DNA of 7,807 nt from CAVSWN01 sp046728115 (GCA_046728115.1 JBKPDW010000122.1:1-7807); one strand, 5' to 3'; positions 1-7,426 are shown, counted from the first letter of the stretch. The notes: generated by a model not told the origin, from the letters alone. Translations and numbers: made by a program.

Positions 1-366
1 GCTTACATGTTGCGTCAGCTCATTCGAGACCACCTGGATGTCGGAGCGGACGTCTAGGACCGTGCGCAGAACCGCCAGCGCGTCCATCGCGCCCAGGGGA
101 TGATTGGCAATGATGACGAGGCGACCCGCACCGGGGATGCGGGCCTTGTCGCCGTCGGACACGAAATAGGAAAAATTCAGATCCTCGAAGAAATGATCGA
201 TGAATGCCACGGCGCGCTTCTCTGCATGCGCCGCCACCAGTGCCTCGACGTCGTCAATGCGTGTCAGGCGCCGCACTGAGGCGAGAACCGCGGCGCGCAG
301 AACCGGGGGCATTCGGCACCACGATGGGAACCGGGACCGGACGATCTCATCGAGCGGTATCGCCAT
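1..366 (-). CDS. PlsC-like lysophospholipid acyltransferase family protein, N-terminal part (cut by left edge)
   Basis: The minus-strand frame is open from an ATG at 366-364 to the window edge, giving 122 residues. The ATG is chosen because an in-frame TGA lies about 13 codons upstream with no ATG or GTG between; the preceding G-rich stretch is only a weak ribosome binding site. Residues 82-95 (RLVIIANHPLGAMD) form a hydrophobic strand followed by the NHP motif of glycerophospholipid/ornithine-lipid type acyltransferases, and a conserved-looking FSYFVSDGD segment lies just before it. In this family the His and Asp take part in acyl transfer from acyl-ACP or acyl-CoA to a lyso-lipid or amino-lipid acceptor at the inner membrane face. 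Here the spacing is H89-x5-D95 rather than the textbook HX4D, as I recall for 'putative hemolysin'/OlsB-associated relatives. No signal peptide is visible in the N-terminus. The acceptor substrate and the C-terminal domain content (sometimes GNAT) cannot be seen. Family assignment is fairly sure; the exact role is not. Confidence 0.82.
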   Translation of the reverse strand, partial: MAIPLDEIVRSRFPSWCRMPPVLRAAVLASVRRLTRIDDVEALVAAHAEKRAVAFIDHFFEDLNFSYFVSDGDKARIPGAGRLVIIANHPLGAMDALAVLRTVLDVRSDIQVVSNELTQHVS

Positions 367-387
367 CAGATCCGCACCCCGCCGGAA

Positions 388-393
388 TATAAT
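388..393 (+). promoter_or_regulatory. Candidate -10 element (TATAAT)
   Basis: A perfect TATAAT stands in the 55 bp divergent gap between the acyltransferase and hydroxylase-like starts. On the plus strand it would place transcription start near 400, leaving a leader of about 22 nt that still includes the AAGAGGAG ribosome binding site. No good TTGACA-like -35 box lies 16-18 bp upstream (about 364-371 reads CATCAGAT). The same A/T-rich spot on the minus strand (TTATAT or TATATT) could serve the divergent acyltransferase with a very short leader. It is the only A/T-rich island in the gap, so a promoter here is likely, but its direction is an inference. Confidence 0.45.
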
Positions 394-404
394 CGGCCAT
401 CTTC

Positions 405-412
405 AAGAGGAG
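405..412 (+). promoter_or_regulatory. Ribosome binding site fixing the GTG start at 422
   Basis: AAGAGGAG lies 9 nt before the GTG at 422. The open frame itself extends upstream to an ATG at 200, but that extension is Arg/Ala-rich, unlike the family, and lies antisense to the acyltransferase coding region. The Shine-Dalgarno therefore decides in favour of 422. Confidence 0.75.
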
Positions 413-421
413 CACTCTACC

Positions 422-931
422 GTGAACGTTCCCAAAATGCCGCTCACCGCGAGCCTGACGGTGATCGTGGCGGGAATCGCGGTCTACTACCTGGCGACGC
501 TGATGATCTGGGTCGGTCACTATCTGCCGCACCGCGCAGACAGCCGGCTTCATGAGTTCCACATCGGCGGTCACCACACCTTCTATCCGGACTCGCAGCA
601 CGCACGCAGCCCCCAATTCCTGTATGGCCGCGGGCGCCACGACAGCCTCGTGCCGCAGCTGCCCTGGCTGATCGGACTGGGCGCGTCTTTCTGGGCGATT
701 CTGCCGAGGAACTTTGCGCTGGGAGCCACGGCGGAGCTCCTGCTGGTCGCGATCGTGCACAGCTACGTGCACACGCATTTCCACCTGACCCGGAGCTGGC
801 TGGCCCGCTTCACGTGGTTCCGTCGCGCCCAGGCGGTGCACGATCTCCATCACGACCGCGATATCAACTTCATGGTGTTCGACTATTTTTGGGACAGGGT
901 CTTCGGCACCTTCGAAAAACCCGCGCCCTGA
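422..931 (+). CDS. Fatty acid hydroxylase / sterol desaturase superfamily protein (small form)
   Basis: The 169-residue protein starts at GTG 422 behind a good ribosome binding site. A hydrophobic segment at residues 12-31 leads into histidine clusters typical of membrane di-iron oxygenases: H33-x3-H37, then H44, H47 and H51-H52, then H113-x3-H117-x-H119-x-H121, and finally H140-x2-H143-H144. The end matches the superfamily signature: HDLHHDRDINF followed by FDYFWDRVFGT at about 153-163. A second hydrophobic stretch spans about 83-111. Known members use two irons held by these histidines to hydroxylate or desaturate fatty acyl, sterol or carotenoid chains in the membrane. At 169 residues this one is shorter than many members, which have four or more membrane spans; the histidine clusters are all present, so it looks intact rather than broken. 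The divergent acyltransferase suggests a lipid substrate, and the kinase gene 69 bp downstream could be co-transcribed. The superfamily is clear; the substrate is unknown. Confidence 0.88.
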   Translation: MNVPKMPLTASLTVIVAGIAVYYLATLMIWVGHYLPHRADSRLHEFHIGGHHTFYPDSQHARSPQFLYGRGRHDSLVPQLPWLIGLGASFWAILPRNFALGATAELLLVAIVHSYVHTHFHLTRSWLARFTWFRRAQAVHDLHHDRDINFMVFDYFWDRVFGTFEKPAP

Positions 932-991
932 ACCGCTTTGCCCAACACGATCATCGCCGTAGTCGAAGCGTCGTGGGACAACTGCGGCTTC

Positions 992-996
992 GGAGG
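992..996 (+). promoter_or_regulatory. Ribosome binding site of the kinase-ATPase gene, in a possible weak hairpin
   Basis: GGAGG lies only 4 nt before the GTG at 1001, a short spacing. A TGA at 998-1000 is directly upstream in frame, so GTG 1001 is the most upstream possible start; the next in-frame Met is residue 90, inside the kinase domain. The inverted repeat CGAAGC (964-969) / GCTTCG (987-992) could pair the first base of this site with a 17 nt loop. I see no convincing promoter or terminator in the 69 bp gap (932-1000). Confidence 0.65.
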
Positions 997-1000
997 TTGA

Positions 1001-4000
1001 GTGTCCGACCTGAGTCTGCCAGCACCATTCCCCGACAGCGATCGATTCGAGATCGACCGTCCGCTCGGAAAAGGCGGTTATGGGGTGGTGTACCGCGCCT
1101 ACGATCGACAGCGCCACACGCACGTCGCATTGAAGCTCCTGACGCGGCCGAACATCGGCGACCTGTATCTGTTCAAGCAGGAATTCAGGGCCCTGTCGGA
1201 TCTGTCGCACCCGCACCTGGTATCGCTCTACGAGCTGTTGTACGAACGCGGATACTGGTTGATCGTGATGGAGCTCGTCGACGGCACAGATTTCATCAGC
1301 TACGTGTCGACGCAGGTCCCACACGAGCTGCCCGCAGATGACGCGGTCCGTGCCGAGGACACGACACGGGCGGTGATCAGCGAGCGGACGGACGATTCGG
1401 TGCCACAAGAGGCGGAAACACCGGCCTCGACTGTCACGCCGGCGAACTTTGCGCGTCTTGAATCGTGCCTCACGCAGTTGACGCGAGCACTCCTCTACCT
1501 CCATTCCGCGGGCAAGCTGCATCGGGATATCAAGCCGTCGAACGTGCTCGTCACGACGGACGGTCGTGTCAAAGTGCTCGACTTCGGGCTCGTGCTCGAA
1601 CTCGCGTCGGAGCAAACGGGCGAGAACCTGACGACGCTCGGAACCCCGGCGTATATGTCGCCGGAGCAGATGTCCGGCGCGCCGCTCACCGACGCGAGCG
1701 ACTGGTACAGCGTCGGGGTGATGTTGTACAAGGCGCTCACCGGTTCCCTCCCCTTCGCCGGTTCTCCGTTCGCCACGCTGCTGGCGAAGCAGGCCCGTCA
1801 GGCTCGTCAGCCAGCACTGCTGGCGCACGGTGTGCCTTCGTGGTTGAACGGCCTGACGTGGGATCTGCTCGCGCCGCGGTCCGACGATCGCCCGTCGGGT
1901 GAGGAAGTACTTGCTCTGCTCGAGGCCCATGCCGTCGGCCAGGCGCACGTCACGTCGATACCACCACCTGCGGTCACGCTGCGGACGTTCGTTGGCCGAG
2001 GGCGTCAACTCAACGCGCTCGAAGATGCGTACCGCCGAACGAAGACGGGACGGGCCGTGATCGTCCGCGTCCACGGTAACTCCGGGATGGGCAAAACCGC
2101 ACTCGTCCGCCGTTTTCTCGACGAACTGCAGGCCCGCGAAGAAAGCGTCGTCATTCTGAGCGGTCGATGTTACGAGCGCGAATCGGTTCCGTACAAAGCA
2201 CTCGACGACATCGTGGACCGGCTGAGTCGATATCTGAAGCAGCTGCCGCACTCCGAGATGGACGCGCTGCTGCCGCGTGACGTCCGCGCGCTCGCCCGGC
2301 TGTTCCCGATGCTCGACCAGATTCCCGCGGTCGTGACGTCGGGCGCGCGCGGCGTCGAGATCAAAGATGCGCAGGAATTGCGCCGGAGAGGCTTTGCCGC
2401 CTTCCGGGAGCTGATCGGCCGATTGAGCGACAGGCGGGCCGTGGTGCTGTTCATAGACGATCTGCAATGGGGTGACGCGGACAGCGTCATGCTCCTCACC
2501 GACCTGGTGCGGCCACCCGACCCGCCGGCGTTCCTGCTCGTTCTCTCGTTTCGTTCCGAGGAAGAGAGCCGCAACGCGGCCCTTCGACAGCTGCTGGACG
2601 TCCGGCTCATACCGTCGGCGGAGTTGGACATCCGCGACCTCGAAGTAGATGAGCTGGACGGCATTGAAGCTCGCCAGCTGGCCGAGGCGCTGCTGAAAGG
2701 TGCGAGCGTCGAAACGGACACGCTGGCCGAGGCCATTGCCCACGAATCGCGCGGCAGCCCGTTCTTTCTCGATGCGCTCGTGCGGCGTGCCCATAGCGTC
2801 GAACGCCTGCAGGCCGAGCCTTCGCGGGCGATACCGGGCGGGACGTCGCCCGACGGAGCGGCACTGACGCTCGAATCAGTGATCCACGAGCAAGTTGCGG
2901 AACTGTCGCCGGATGCTCGTCGTCTGCTCGAAGTACTTGCGGTGTTCGGTCAGCCACTCCAGGCGTCGCTGGCGAGTCGAGCCGCAGATGTCGTGGCCGA
3001 CGAACTCGGTACCCTGGCAGCACTGCGCGCCGCGCGGCTCACGCGTACGCGCGTCACCGATGCCGGACACGAGGTGGAGATTTACCACGATCGGATCCGC
3101 GAAACGGTCGCCACTCACTTGTCTCCAGCGGAATTGAAGGTGTATCACGCGCGTCTGGCGACGGCCCTGGAGGACGCCGGCTGGGGCGATCCCGAAACGT
3201 TGGCCGTGCATTTCCTGGAGTCCGGCGATCGCGGCCGCGCGGCAGGTCACGCCGTTCGCGCCGCCAACCAGGCTGCTGAAGCCCTCGCCTTCGATCGGGC
3301 TGCGCGCCTCTATCGGCTGGCGCTCGAGCTCGGTGCCGGCGGCACCGACGCCGCCCGGAGCGGCATCCAGATGAAGCTCGGCGATGTCTTGGCCAATGCC
3401 GGACGCGGGTACGAGGCGGCGAGCGCATATCTTGCGGCGGCCGAGGGTGCCGTTGCGGCTGAAAGGCTCGAGCTGAAGCGTCGAGCGGCCGATCAGCTCC
3501 TGCGCAGCGGGTTCGTCAACGAAGGATTGAGAACGACCGAAGACGTCCTGACTACGATCGGCATGAAGCTGGCGAGAACGCCGTTGCATGCCCTGTTGGC
3601 ATTGATCAGACACCGCGCACAGATCCGGCTGGGCGGCCTGCGGTTCCGCCAGCGGGATCGCACGCAAATCACGACCGAGGAGCTCGTTCGCGTGGATGCC
3701 TGCTGGTCCGTCGCTACCGGCCTGGGTGTCGTCGATACGATTCGGGCGGCCGACTTTCAGGCACGGCACCTCCTCCTTGCCTTGCACACGGGTGATCCCT
3801 TGCGGATCGCGCGGGCTCTGGCTGTCGAAGTGCCGTACGCCTCGCTTGGCGGGGTCCGAACGCGGCGACGCACGGAACGGTTGGCCGCCGTCGCCGACCA
3901 GGTGACCGCGCTCGTCAACGAGCCGTCCGCGGTTGCGCAGCTCGCGCTCGCGAAAGGCACGGCATCCTTCTTTCAGGGTGCGTGGACGACGACGCGCGAC

Positions 4001-4867
4001 TTACTGGGTCGAGCCGACGCAATCCTGAGGGAACAGTGCACCGGTGTGGCATGGGAGCTCGACACGGCGCACGTGTATCAACTTCTGGCGCTGTTTTACC
4101 TGGGTGACGTGCGTGAGCTGCGCGTCCGTGTTCCGATCCTTCTCAAGGAAGCCGAAGAGCGCGACGACCTCACCGCGACCACCAACATTCGGACACGTGT
4201 CTCGTACCTCGTCTCCCTGGCGGACGACGATTCCGAACGCGCCCACGCCGACGTGAAGCAGGGGATGTCGCGCTGGTCGCGTCAGAGCTTCCATACGCAG
4301 CATTCGTGGGAACTGTACGCACAGGGCGAAATCCATCTGTATGAGGGACGCGCCCGTGCAGCCTGGGGGCAGCTCGAGCGCGACTGGCCGGCCCTCAGGC
4401 GCTCGTTTCTGCTGCGGATTCAAAACGTTCGGATCGAATTCCATTACTTGCGGGCGCGGTGTGCGCTCGCTATCGCCTTCGATCCCGAAACCGCACCTGA
4501 TGAGCGCGGCGCGCTGCGTCGAGCGGCCAGGAAGGACATCTGCCGGCTTAGGAGGGAGAAAACGCCATGGGCGACGGCACTGTCGGATCTGGTTGGTGCC
4601 TCGGCCGCCGCCGCGGATGGTCAGCGTGACGCGGCACTGAGTCGCCTGCGGTCCGCCGAGGAGGCGTTCATGGGCCTCGACATGCCGCTCCATGGGGCCG
4701 TCGCGAAACGTCAGCGCGGCATGCTGGCGGGTGGACATGAGGGTCGAGCACTCGTCCAGGACGCCGATACGTGGATCGGTGCGCAGACGGTTCGGGATCC
4801 CGCGAAGTTCGCGGCGATGCTGGCGCCGCGAGTCTTCGCCGTCGAGCAGAACGGCTCTAAGACTTGA
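1001..4867 (+). CDS. Hybrid signalling protein: Ser/Thr protein kinase - AAA ATPase - TPR-like C-terminus
   Basis: The 1288-residue protein begins with a eukaryote-like Ser/Thr kinase domain (about 16-310). It has the glycine loop GKGGYG (23-28), VALK Lys45, a candidate helix-C Glu61, the catalytic loop HRDIKPSN (174-181), DFG (194-196), the GTPAYMSPEQ segment (214-223) and DWYSVG (234-239). All key residues are present, so it should be an active RD-type kinase. An acidic, low-complexity insert (about 103-150) separates the hinge region from helix E. An ATPase module follows: FVGRGRQL (330-337), Walker A GNSGMGKT (359-366) and Walker B LFIDDLQWGD (483-492), the DDLQW form common in AAA_16/STAND-type regulators. 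The YHDRIRE stretch (695-701) resembles the winged-helix region of COG3899-like ATPases. From about 710 to the end the chain is Ala/Leu/Arg-rich and helical, probably TPR-like. No membrane span, cyclase, histidine kinase or DNA-binding domain is visible, so it is probably cytosolic. Architecture resembles mycobacterial PknK and multi-domain kinases of Acidobacteriota and myxobacteria. The signal and targets are unknown. Confidence 0.93.
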   Translation: MSDLSLPAPFPDSDRFEIDRPLGKGGYGVVYRAYDRQRHTHVALKLLTRPNIGDLYLFKQEFRALSDLSHPHLVSLYELLYERGYWLIVMELVDGTDFISYVSTQVPHELPADDAVRAEDTTRAVISERTDDSVPQEAETPASTVTPANFARLESCLTQLTRALLYLHSAGKLHRDIKPSNVLVTTDGRVKVLDFGLVLELASEQTGENLTTLGTPAYMSPEQMSGAPLTDASDWYSVGVMLYKALTGSLPFAGSPFATLLAKQARQARQPALLAHGVPSWLNGLTWDLLAPRSDDRPSGEEVLALLEAHAVGQAHVTSIPPPAVTLRTFVGRGRQLNALEDAYRRTKTGRAVIVRVHGNSGMGKTALVRRFLDELQAREESVVILSGRCYERESVPYKALDDIVDRLSRYLKQLPHSEMDALLPRDVRALARLFPMLDQIPAVVTSGARGVEIKDAQELRRRGFAAFRELIGRLSDRRAVVLFIDDLQWGDADSVMLLTDLVRPPDPPAFLLVLSFRSEEESRNAALRQLLDVRLIPSAELDIRDLEVDELDGIEARQLAEALLKGASVETDTLAEAIAHESRGSPFFLDALVRRAHSVERLQAEPSRAIPGGTSPDGAALTLESVIHEQVAELSPDARRLLEVLAVFGQPLQASLASRAADVVADELGTLAALRAARLTRTRVTDAGHEVEIYHDRIRETVATHLSPAELKVYHARLATALEDAGWGDPETLAVHFLESGDRGRAAGHAVRAANQAAEALAFDRAARLYRLALELGAGGTDAARSGIQMKLGDVLANAGRGYEAASAYLAAAEGAVAAERLELKRRAADQLLRSGFVNEGLRTTEDVLTTIGMKLARTPLHALLALIRHRAQIRLGGLRFRQRDRTQITTEELVRVDACWSVATGLGVVDTIRAADFQARHLLLALHTGDPLRIARALAVEVPYASLGGVRTRRRTERLAAVADQVTALVNEPSAVAQLALAKGTASFFQGAWTTTRDLLGRADAILREQCTGVAWELDTAHVYQLLALFYLGDVRELRVRVPILLKEAEERDDLTATTNIRTRVSYLVSLADDDSERAHADVKQGMSRWSRQSFHTQHSWELYAQGEIHLYEGRARAAWGQLERDWPALRRSFLLRIQNVRIEFHYLRARCALAIAFDPETAPDERGALRRAARKDICRLRREKTPWATALSDLVGASAAAADGQRDAALSRLRSAEEAFMGLDMPLHGAVAKRQRGMLAGGHEGRALVQDADTWIGAQTVRDPAKFAAMLAPRVFAVEQNGSKT
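4857..4867. other. Tail-to-tail overlap of two coding regions
   Basis: The plus-strand kinase gene stops with TGA at 4865-4867 and the minus-strand receptor gene stops with TAG at 4859-4857, so their last codons overlap by 11 bp. No inverted repeat with a T-run is visible at the junction, so any intrinsic terminators would have to lie inside the opposite coding region. Transcripts of the two genes could therefore be complementary at their 3' ends. Confidence 0.9.
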
Positions 4868-7343
4868 GAAAGCCGAACCGGACCTCCGCGGTCACCGAGC
4901 GCCGCAGCAGGTCGCCAAACACGTGCTGCTGGATTGTCTGGTTGAAAAGGTCGGTGCCTTTGATCGACGTGGTGATGCGGCCGCCGTTCCACCGAACTCC
5001 GAAGCTGCCGTTCACCATCGTGAAGGCATCGGAGAAGCCATAGTAAGCGGGAGTAAGGACGTCGCTCCAGAATGCTTTGCTCGTGTGGTTGACGTTCAGT
5101 GCGCCGAGAAACCGCGGCCCGTTGTAGGCGACGCCGACGTTGAAGCGATGTTTGGGTGGAAGCGACAGCTTGTCGAACGGGAACGGTTCCACATCGTCCA
5201 GGATTTGAGGGTCGTCCTGCCAGGAATAGTTTGCAAATGCACTGAGCGTCCGGCCGACGCGTTGATCGATTGAGAGCTCCACACCCTTCTGGCGAATCGG
5301 TCCCAGATTCGCATAGCTGAACGCGGTGCGCGGAAGAAACACGCCGAGTTGCGCCATGATGCCGAGCACCGATGGCGGCAGTGGCCATCCGGGCGGGGGG
5401 TTGTCCGGCGTATAAGGATCGAGGTTCGAGGGTACCTGAACGAACGTGATGCTGTCGTTCATGTCGTTGACATAGAAGGCTGCCCCGACCGTCGTCCGCA
5501 CATTGACCGTACCCGTGTAGGCCAGCTCGTAGGCGGTGACGGACTCTTCCTTCAGCGGGGTTCGCGCGAGCGTCCCGATTGGCAGGGTGCTGCCAACCGT
5601 GCGCACGACCAGCGGGAAGGGAGCCGCCACGGCCGGCGCGAGCGGCGGCGGCAGCAGGGGCGCGAGCGCGCTCAAGTCGACCGGCGTCACCAGCGCGACG
5701 TCGATGTAGTTGTTGATGCTCGACGGCGAACGGAATGCTCGATTGAGGCCGAATCGCAGCGAGTGGTTTCGCCACGGATGATAGATGGCCGAGAAGCGCG
5801 GTGAGAAAGCCGGGTCCTCGAGGTTTCCGAACTTGTCGACGCGCATCCCAATGGAGAGCCGGAACGGCTGCAGAGAAATCTCGTCCTGGACGTACGCACC
5901 AATCTCGTTGCGATCCTTGGCCGTTGGCGCGAGCGTAATGTCGAAGTTGTTGCGTCTGTAGTTTCCTCCGTAGTTGAACACCTGACGCCCGACGACCGCG
6001 GCATGTCTGATCTCCGCGTCGTAGGTCTCGGTCTTGAAGTCGAGCTGCAACGGTCCGCCGGTTCGCGGGTCCGGCACCAGCTCGTTCGGCGCCTGGGCGT
6101 TGACCACGTTGGTAAAGACGCTGAGGCTCAACGCGTCTCGGCTGTAGTTCACGCGGCCGTACCCCATAACGGAGCCTGGTTGGATGTCGAACGGCCCGAT
6201 GCCTGTGTGGATCGTTCCGTCGGTGCCGGCGACGCCGCCTGTATACGTGACGCGGCCGCGCGCCAGCTCCTGATCGATCCGGGCCTCGAACCGAGGCTGG
6301 CTCGTACCCAGGTTCTGAAATGCAAAACCGAGCGGCGCCGGTGCGTCGAGTGGGTAGAACGCGCCGCCGACCGTCGCCGTGCCGGTGGGGTCTCTCGGAT
6401 CGGTGATGACCGGAATGCGTCCAGTCGGCCGCGCGTACGGGTCGGAATTGAAGTAGCCGGCGCTCAGACGATAGGACCACGTCTCGTTGACGGCTTGGGA
6501 TGTGGTGCCATTGACACCGTACAACGCTCCAGCGCCTTTGCCCTTCGTGGATCCGGCATCGCGATCGAACAGACCGGCGCTCGCCGTCACGATCGTGCGG
6601 CCCGCCGTTTCACGCGGCGGTTTTGTCACGATGTTCACGATGCCCGTCAACGCGTTTGCTCCCCAGACGGCCGATGCCGGTCCGCGTACGACCTCGATCT
6701 GCGCAATGTCCTCCACATTAGTCGGCACGAGGTCCCATAGAATCATCCCGAAGAAATCCAGATAGACCGAGCGCCCATCCACGAGCGCGAGTTGCGACGT
6801 GGCCAGGGCGGTTGTCGCCTGGCGGCTCGTGAGACTGACGTCGCGAGCCGACATCTGAATCACGTTCATCCCGGGGACCGATCGCAGCAGGTCACCGTAG
6901 TTCTGCGACGGAGCGACCTCCAGGGCGCTCGCCGGCAAAACGGTCATCGTCGCCGGGGCGTCGATGAGCGTCGACTCGGATCTGGTGGCGCTGACGACAA
7001 TGGTCTCTGCCATCGTTGCGACGGAGAGGCGGATGGGCGGCAGCGTCACTTCCTCGGAACCGACGACGACGTTGTCACGGACCGCTTCGGAAAAGCCCAC
7101 CAGGAGAATCGACAGGCGATATGTTCCGGCGCGGACGTTGTCGAATCTGTACTCGCCGGCGGCACCCGTAATCCTGGTGTCGCGGGTTGACGCTCCGGTG
7201 AGGACGACCGCCGCTCCGCGGACCACCGCGTCGGTCTCGTCCACAACCGTGCCGACGACACTGCCTGTTTGCGCGCCGGCCGGCGTTGCCGCCGCGAGGA
7301 CAAGGAGTACGGCCGGGGCGAAGCATACGCCGCGCAGAGTCAT
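4857..7343 (-). CDS. TonB-dependent outer-membrane receptor with N-terminal carboxypeptidase-regulatory-like domain
   Basis: The 828-residue protein starts at ATG 7343-7341 after a G-rich ribosome binding site. Residues 1-24 are a signal peptide with a likely cut at PAGA|QTG. Residues 27-107 form a carboxypeptidase-regulatory-like beta-sandwich (GTVVDETDAVVRGAAVVL, later GEYRFDNVRAGTYRLSILLVGF). ETIVVSATR (113-121) fits a TonB box. The plug (about 122-243) contains YGDLLRSVPGMNV, LALVDGR, IEVVRGPASAVWGANALTGIVNIVTK. The rest is a beta-barrel with typical segments such as GAYVQDEISL (482-491), LRFGLNRAFRSPS (529-541), NLGPIRQKGVELS (679-691) and a closing VTAEVRFGF strand. Such receptors import siderophores, cobalamin, sugars or other ligands using TonB-ExbBD energy. 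The plug sequence looks most like the CirA/BtuB/FepA-type group, shorter than the roughly 1000-residue Oar-like receptors common in Acidobacteriota. No heme, siderophore or cobalamin gene is nearby, so the ligand is unknown. Proline-rich stretches at 558-576 and 642-657 are probably outside loops. Confidence 0.95.
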   Translation of the reverse strand: MTLRGVCFAPAVLLVLAAATPAGAQTGSVVGTVVDETDAVVRGAAVVLTGASTRDTRITGAAGEYRFDNVRAGTYRLSILLVGFSEAVRDNVVVGSEEVTLPPIRLSVATMAETIVVSATRSESTLIDAPATMTVLPASALEVAPSQNYGDLLRSVPGMNVIQMSARDVSLTSRQATTALATSQLALVDGRSVYLDFFGMILWDLVPTNVEDIAQIEVVRGPASAVWGANALTGIVNIVTKPPRETAGRTIVTASAGLFDRDAGSTKGKGAGALYGVNGTTSQAVNETWSYRLSAGYFNSDPYARPTGRIPVITDPRDPTGTATVGGAFYPLDAPAPLGFAFQNLGTSQPRFEARIDQELARGRVTYTGGVAGTDGTIHTGIGPFDIQPGSVMGYGRVNYSRDALSLSVFTNVVNAQAPNELVPDPRTGGPLQLDFKTETYDAEIRHAAVVGRQVFNYGGNYRRNNFDITLAPTAKDRNEIGAYVQDEISLQPFRLSIGMRVDKFGNLEDPAFSPRFSAIYHPWRNHSLRFGLNRAFRSPSSINNYIDVALVTPVDLSALAPLLPPPLAPAVAAPFPLVVRTVGSTLPIGTLARTPLKEESVTAYELAYTGTVNVRTTVGAAFYVNDMNDSITFVQVPSNLDPYTPDNPPPGWPLPPSVLGIMAQLGVFLPRTAFSYANLGPIRQKGVELSIDQRVGRTLSAFANYSWQDDPQILDDVEPFPFDKLSLPPKHRFNVGVAYNGPRFLGALNVNHTSKAFWSDVLTPAYYGFSDAFTMVNGSFGVRWNGGRITTSIKGTDLFNQTIQQHVFGDLLRRSVTAEVRFGFLKS

Positions 7344-7346
7344 CGT

Positions 7347-7354
7347 CCCCCTTT
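7347..7354 (-). promoter_or_regulatory. Ribosome binding site of the TonB-dependent receptor
   Basis: On the minus strand AAAGGGGG precedes the ATG at 7343 with only 3 nt between the last G and the start codon; counting AAGG as the core gives about 6-7 nt. Together with the signal peptide that begins right at this ATG, it supports the chosen start. I could not find a convincing -35/-10 pair for this gene between 7354 and 7498. Confidence 0.6.
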
Positions 7355-7426
7355 CGAAGAAATTGGGATCCGACGGCCAGATTCTGGCACACCCGTATGC
7401 CTTTTACGCTGTTGAATTCGGGGCCC

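Noticed and set aside
200..421. N-terminal extension of the hydroxylase-like gene to ATG 200
   Set aside because: The extension is low-complexity Arg/Ala/Ser/Thr-rich, lies antisense to the acyltransferase coding region, and the ribosome binding site at 405-412 points to GTG 422.
932..1000. Search for a terminator or promoter between the hydroxylase and kinase genes
   Set aside because: The only inverted repeat has a 17 nt loop and no T-run, and no -35/-10 pair is convincing, so neither is called.
347..2794. Very long open frame (815 codons) on the minus strand, antisense to the hydroxylase and kinase genes
   Set aside because: Its product is Arg/Gln/Val-rich with no motif, and it covers two plus-strand genes with clear family motifs. 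Long antisense frames are expected opposite high-GC genes because stop codons are rare there.
4711..6480. 589-codon open frame on the minus strand in another frame of the receptor gene
   Set aside because: It is Arg/Ala/Pro-rich without motifs, while the other frame of the same strand encodes a continuous TonB-dependent receptor.
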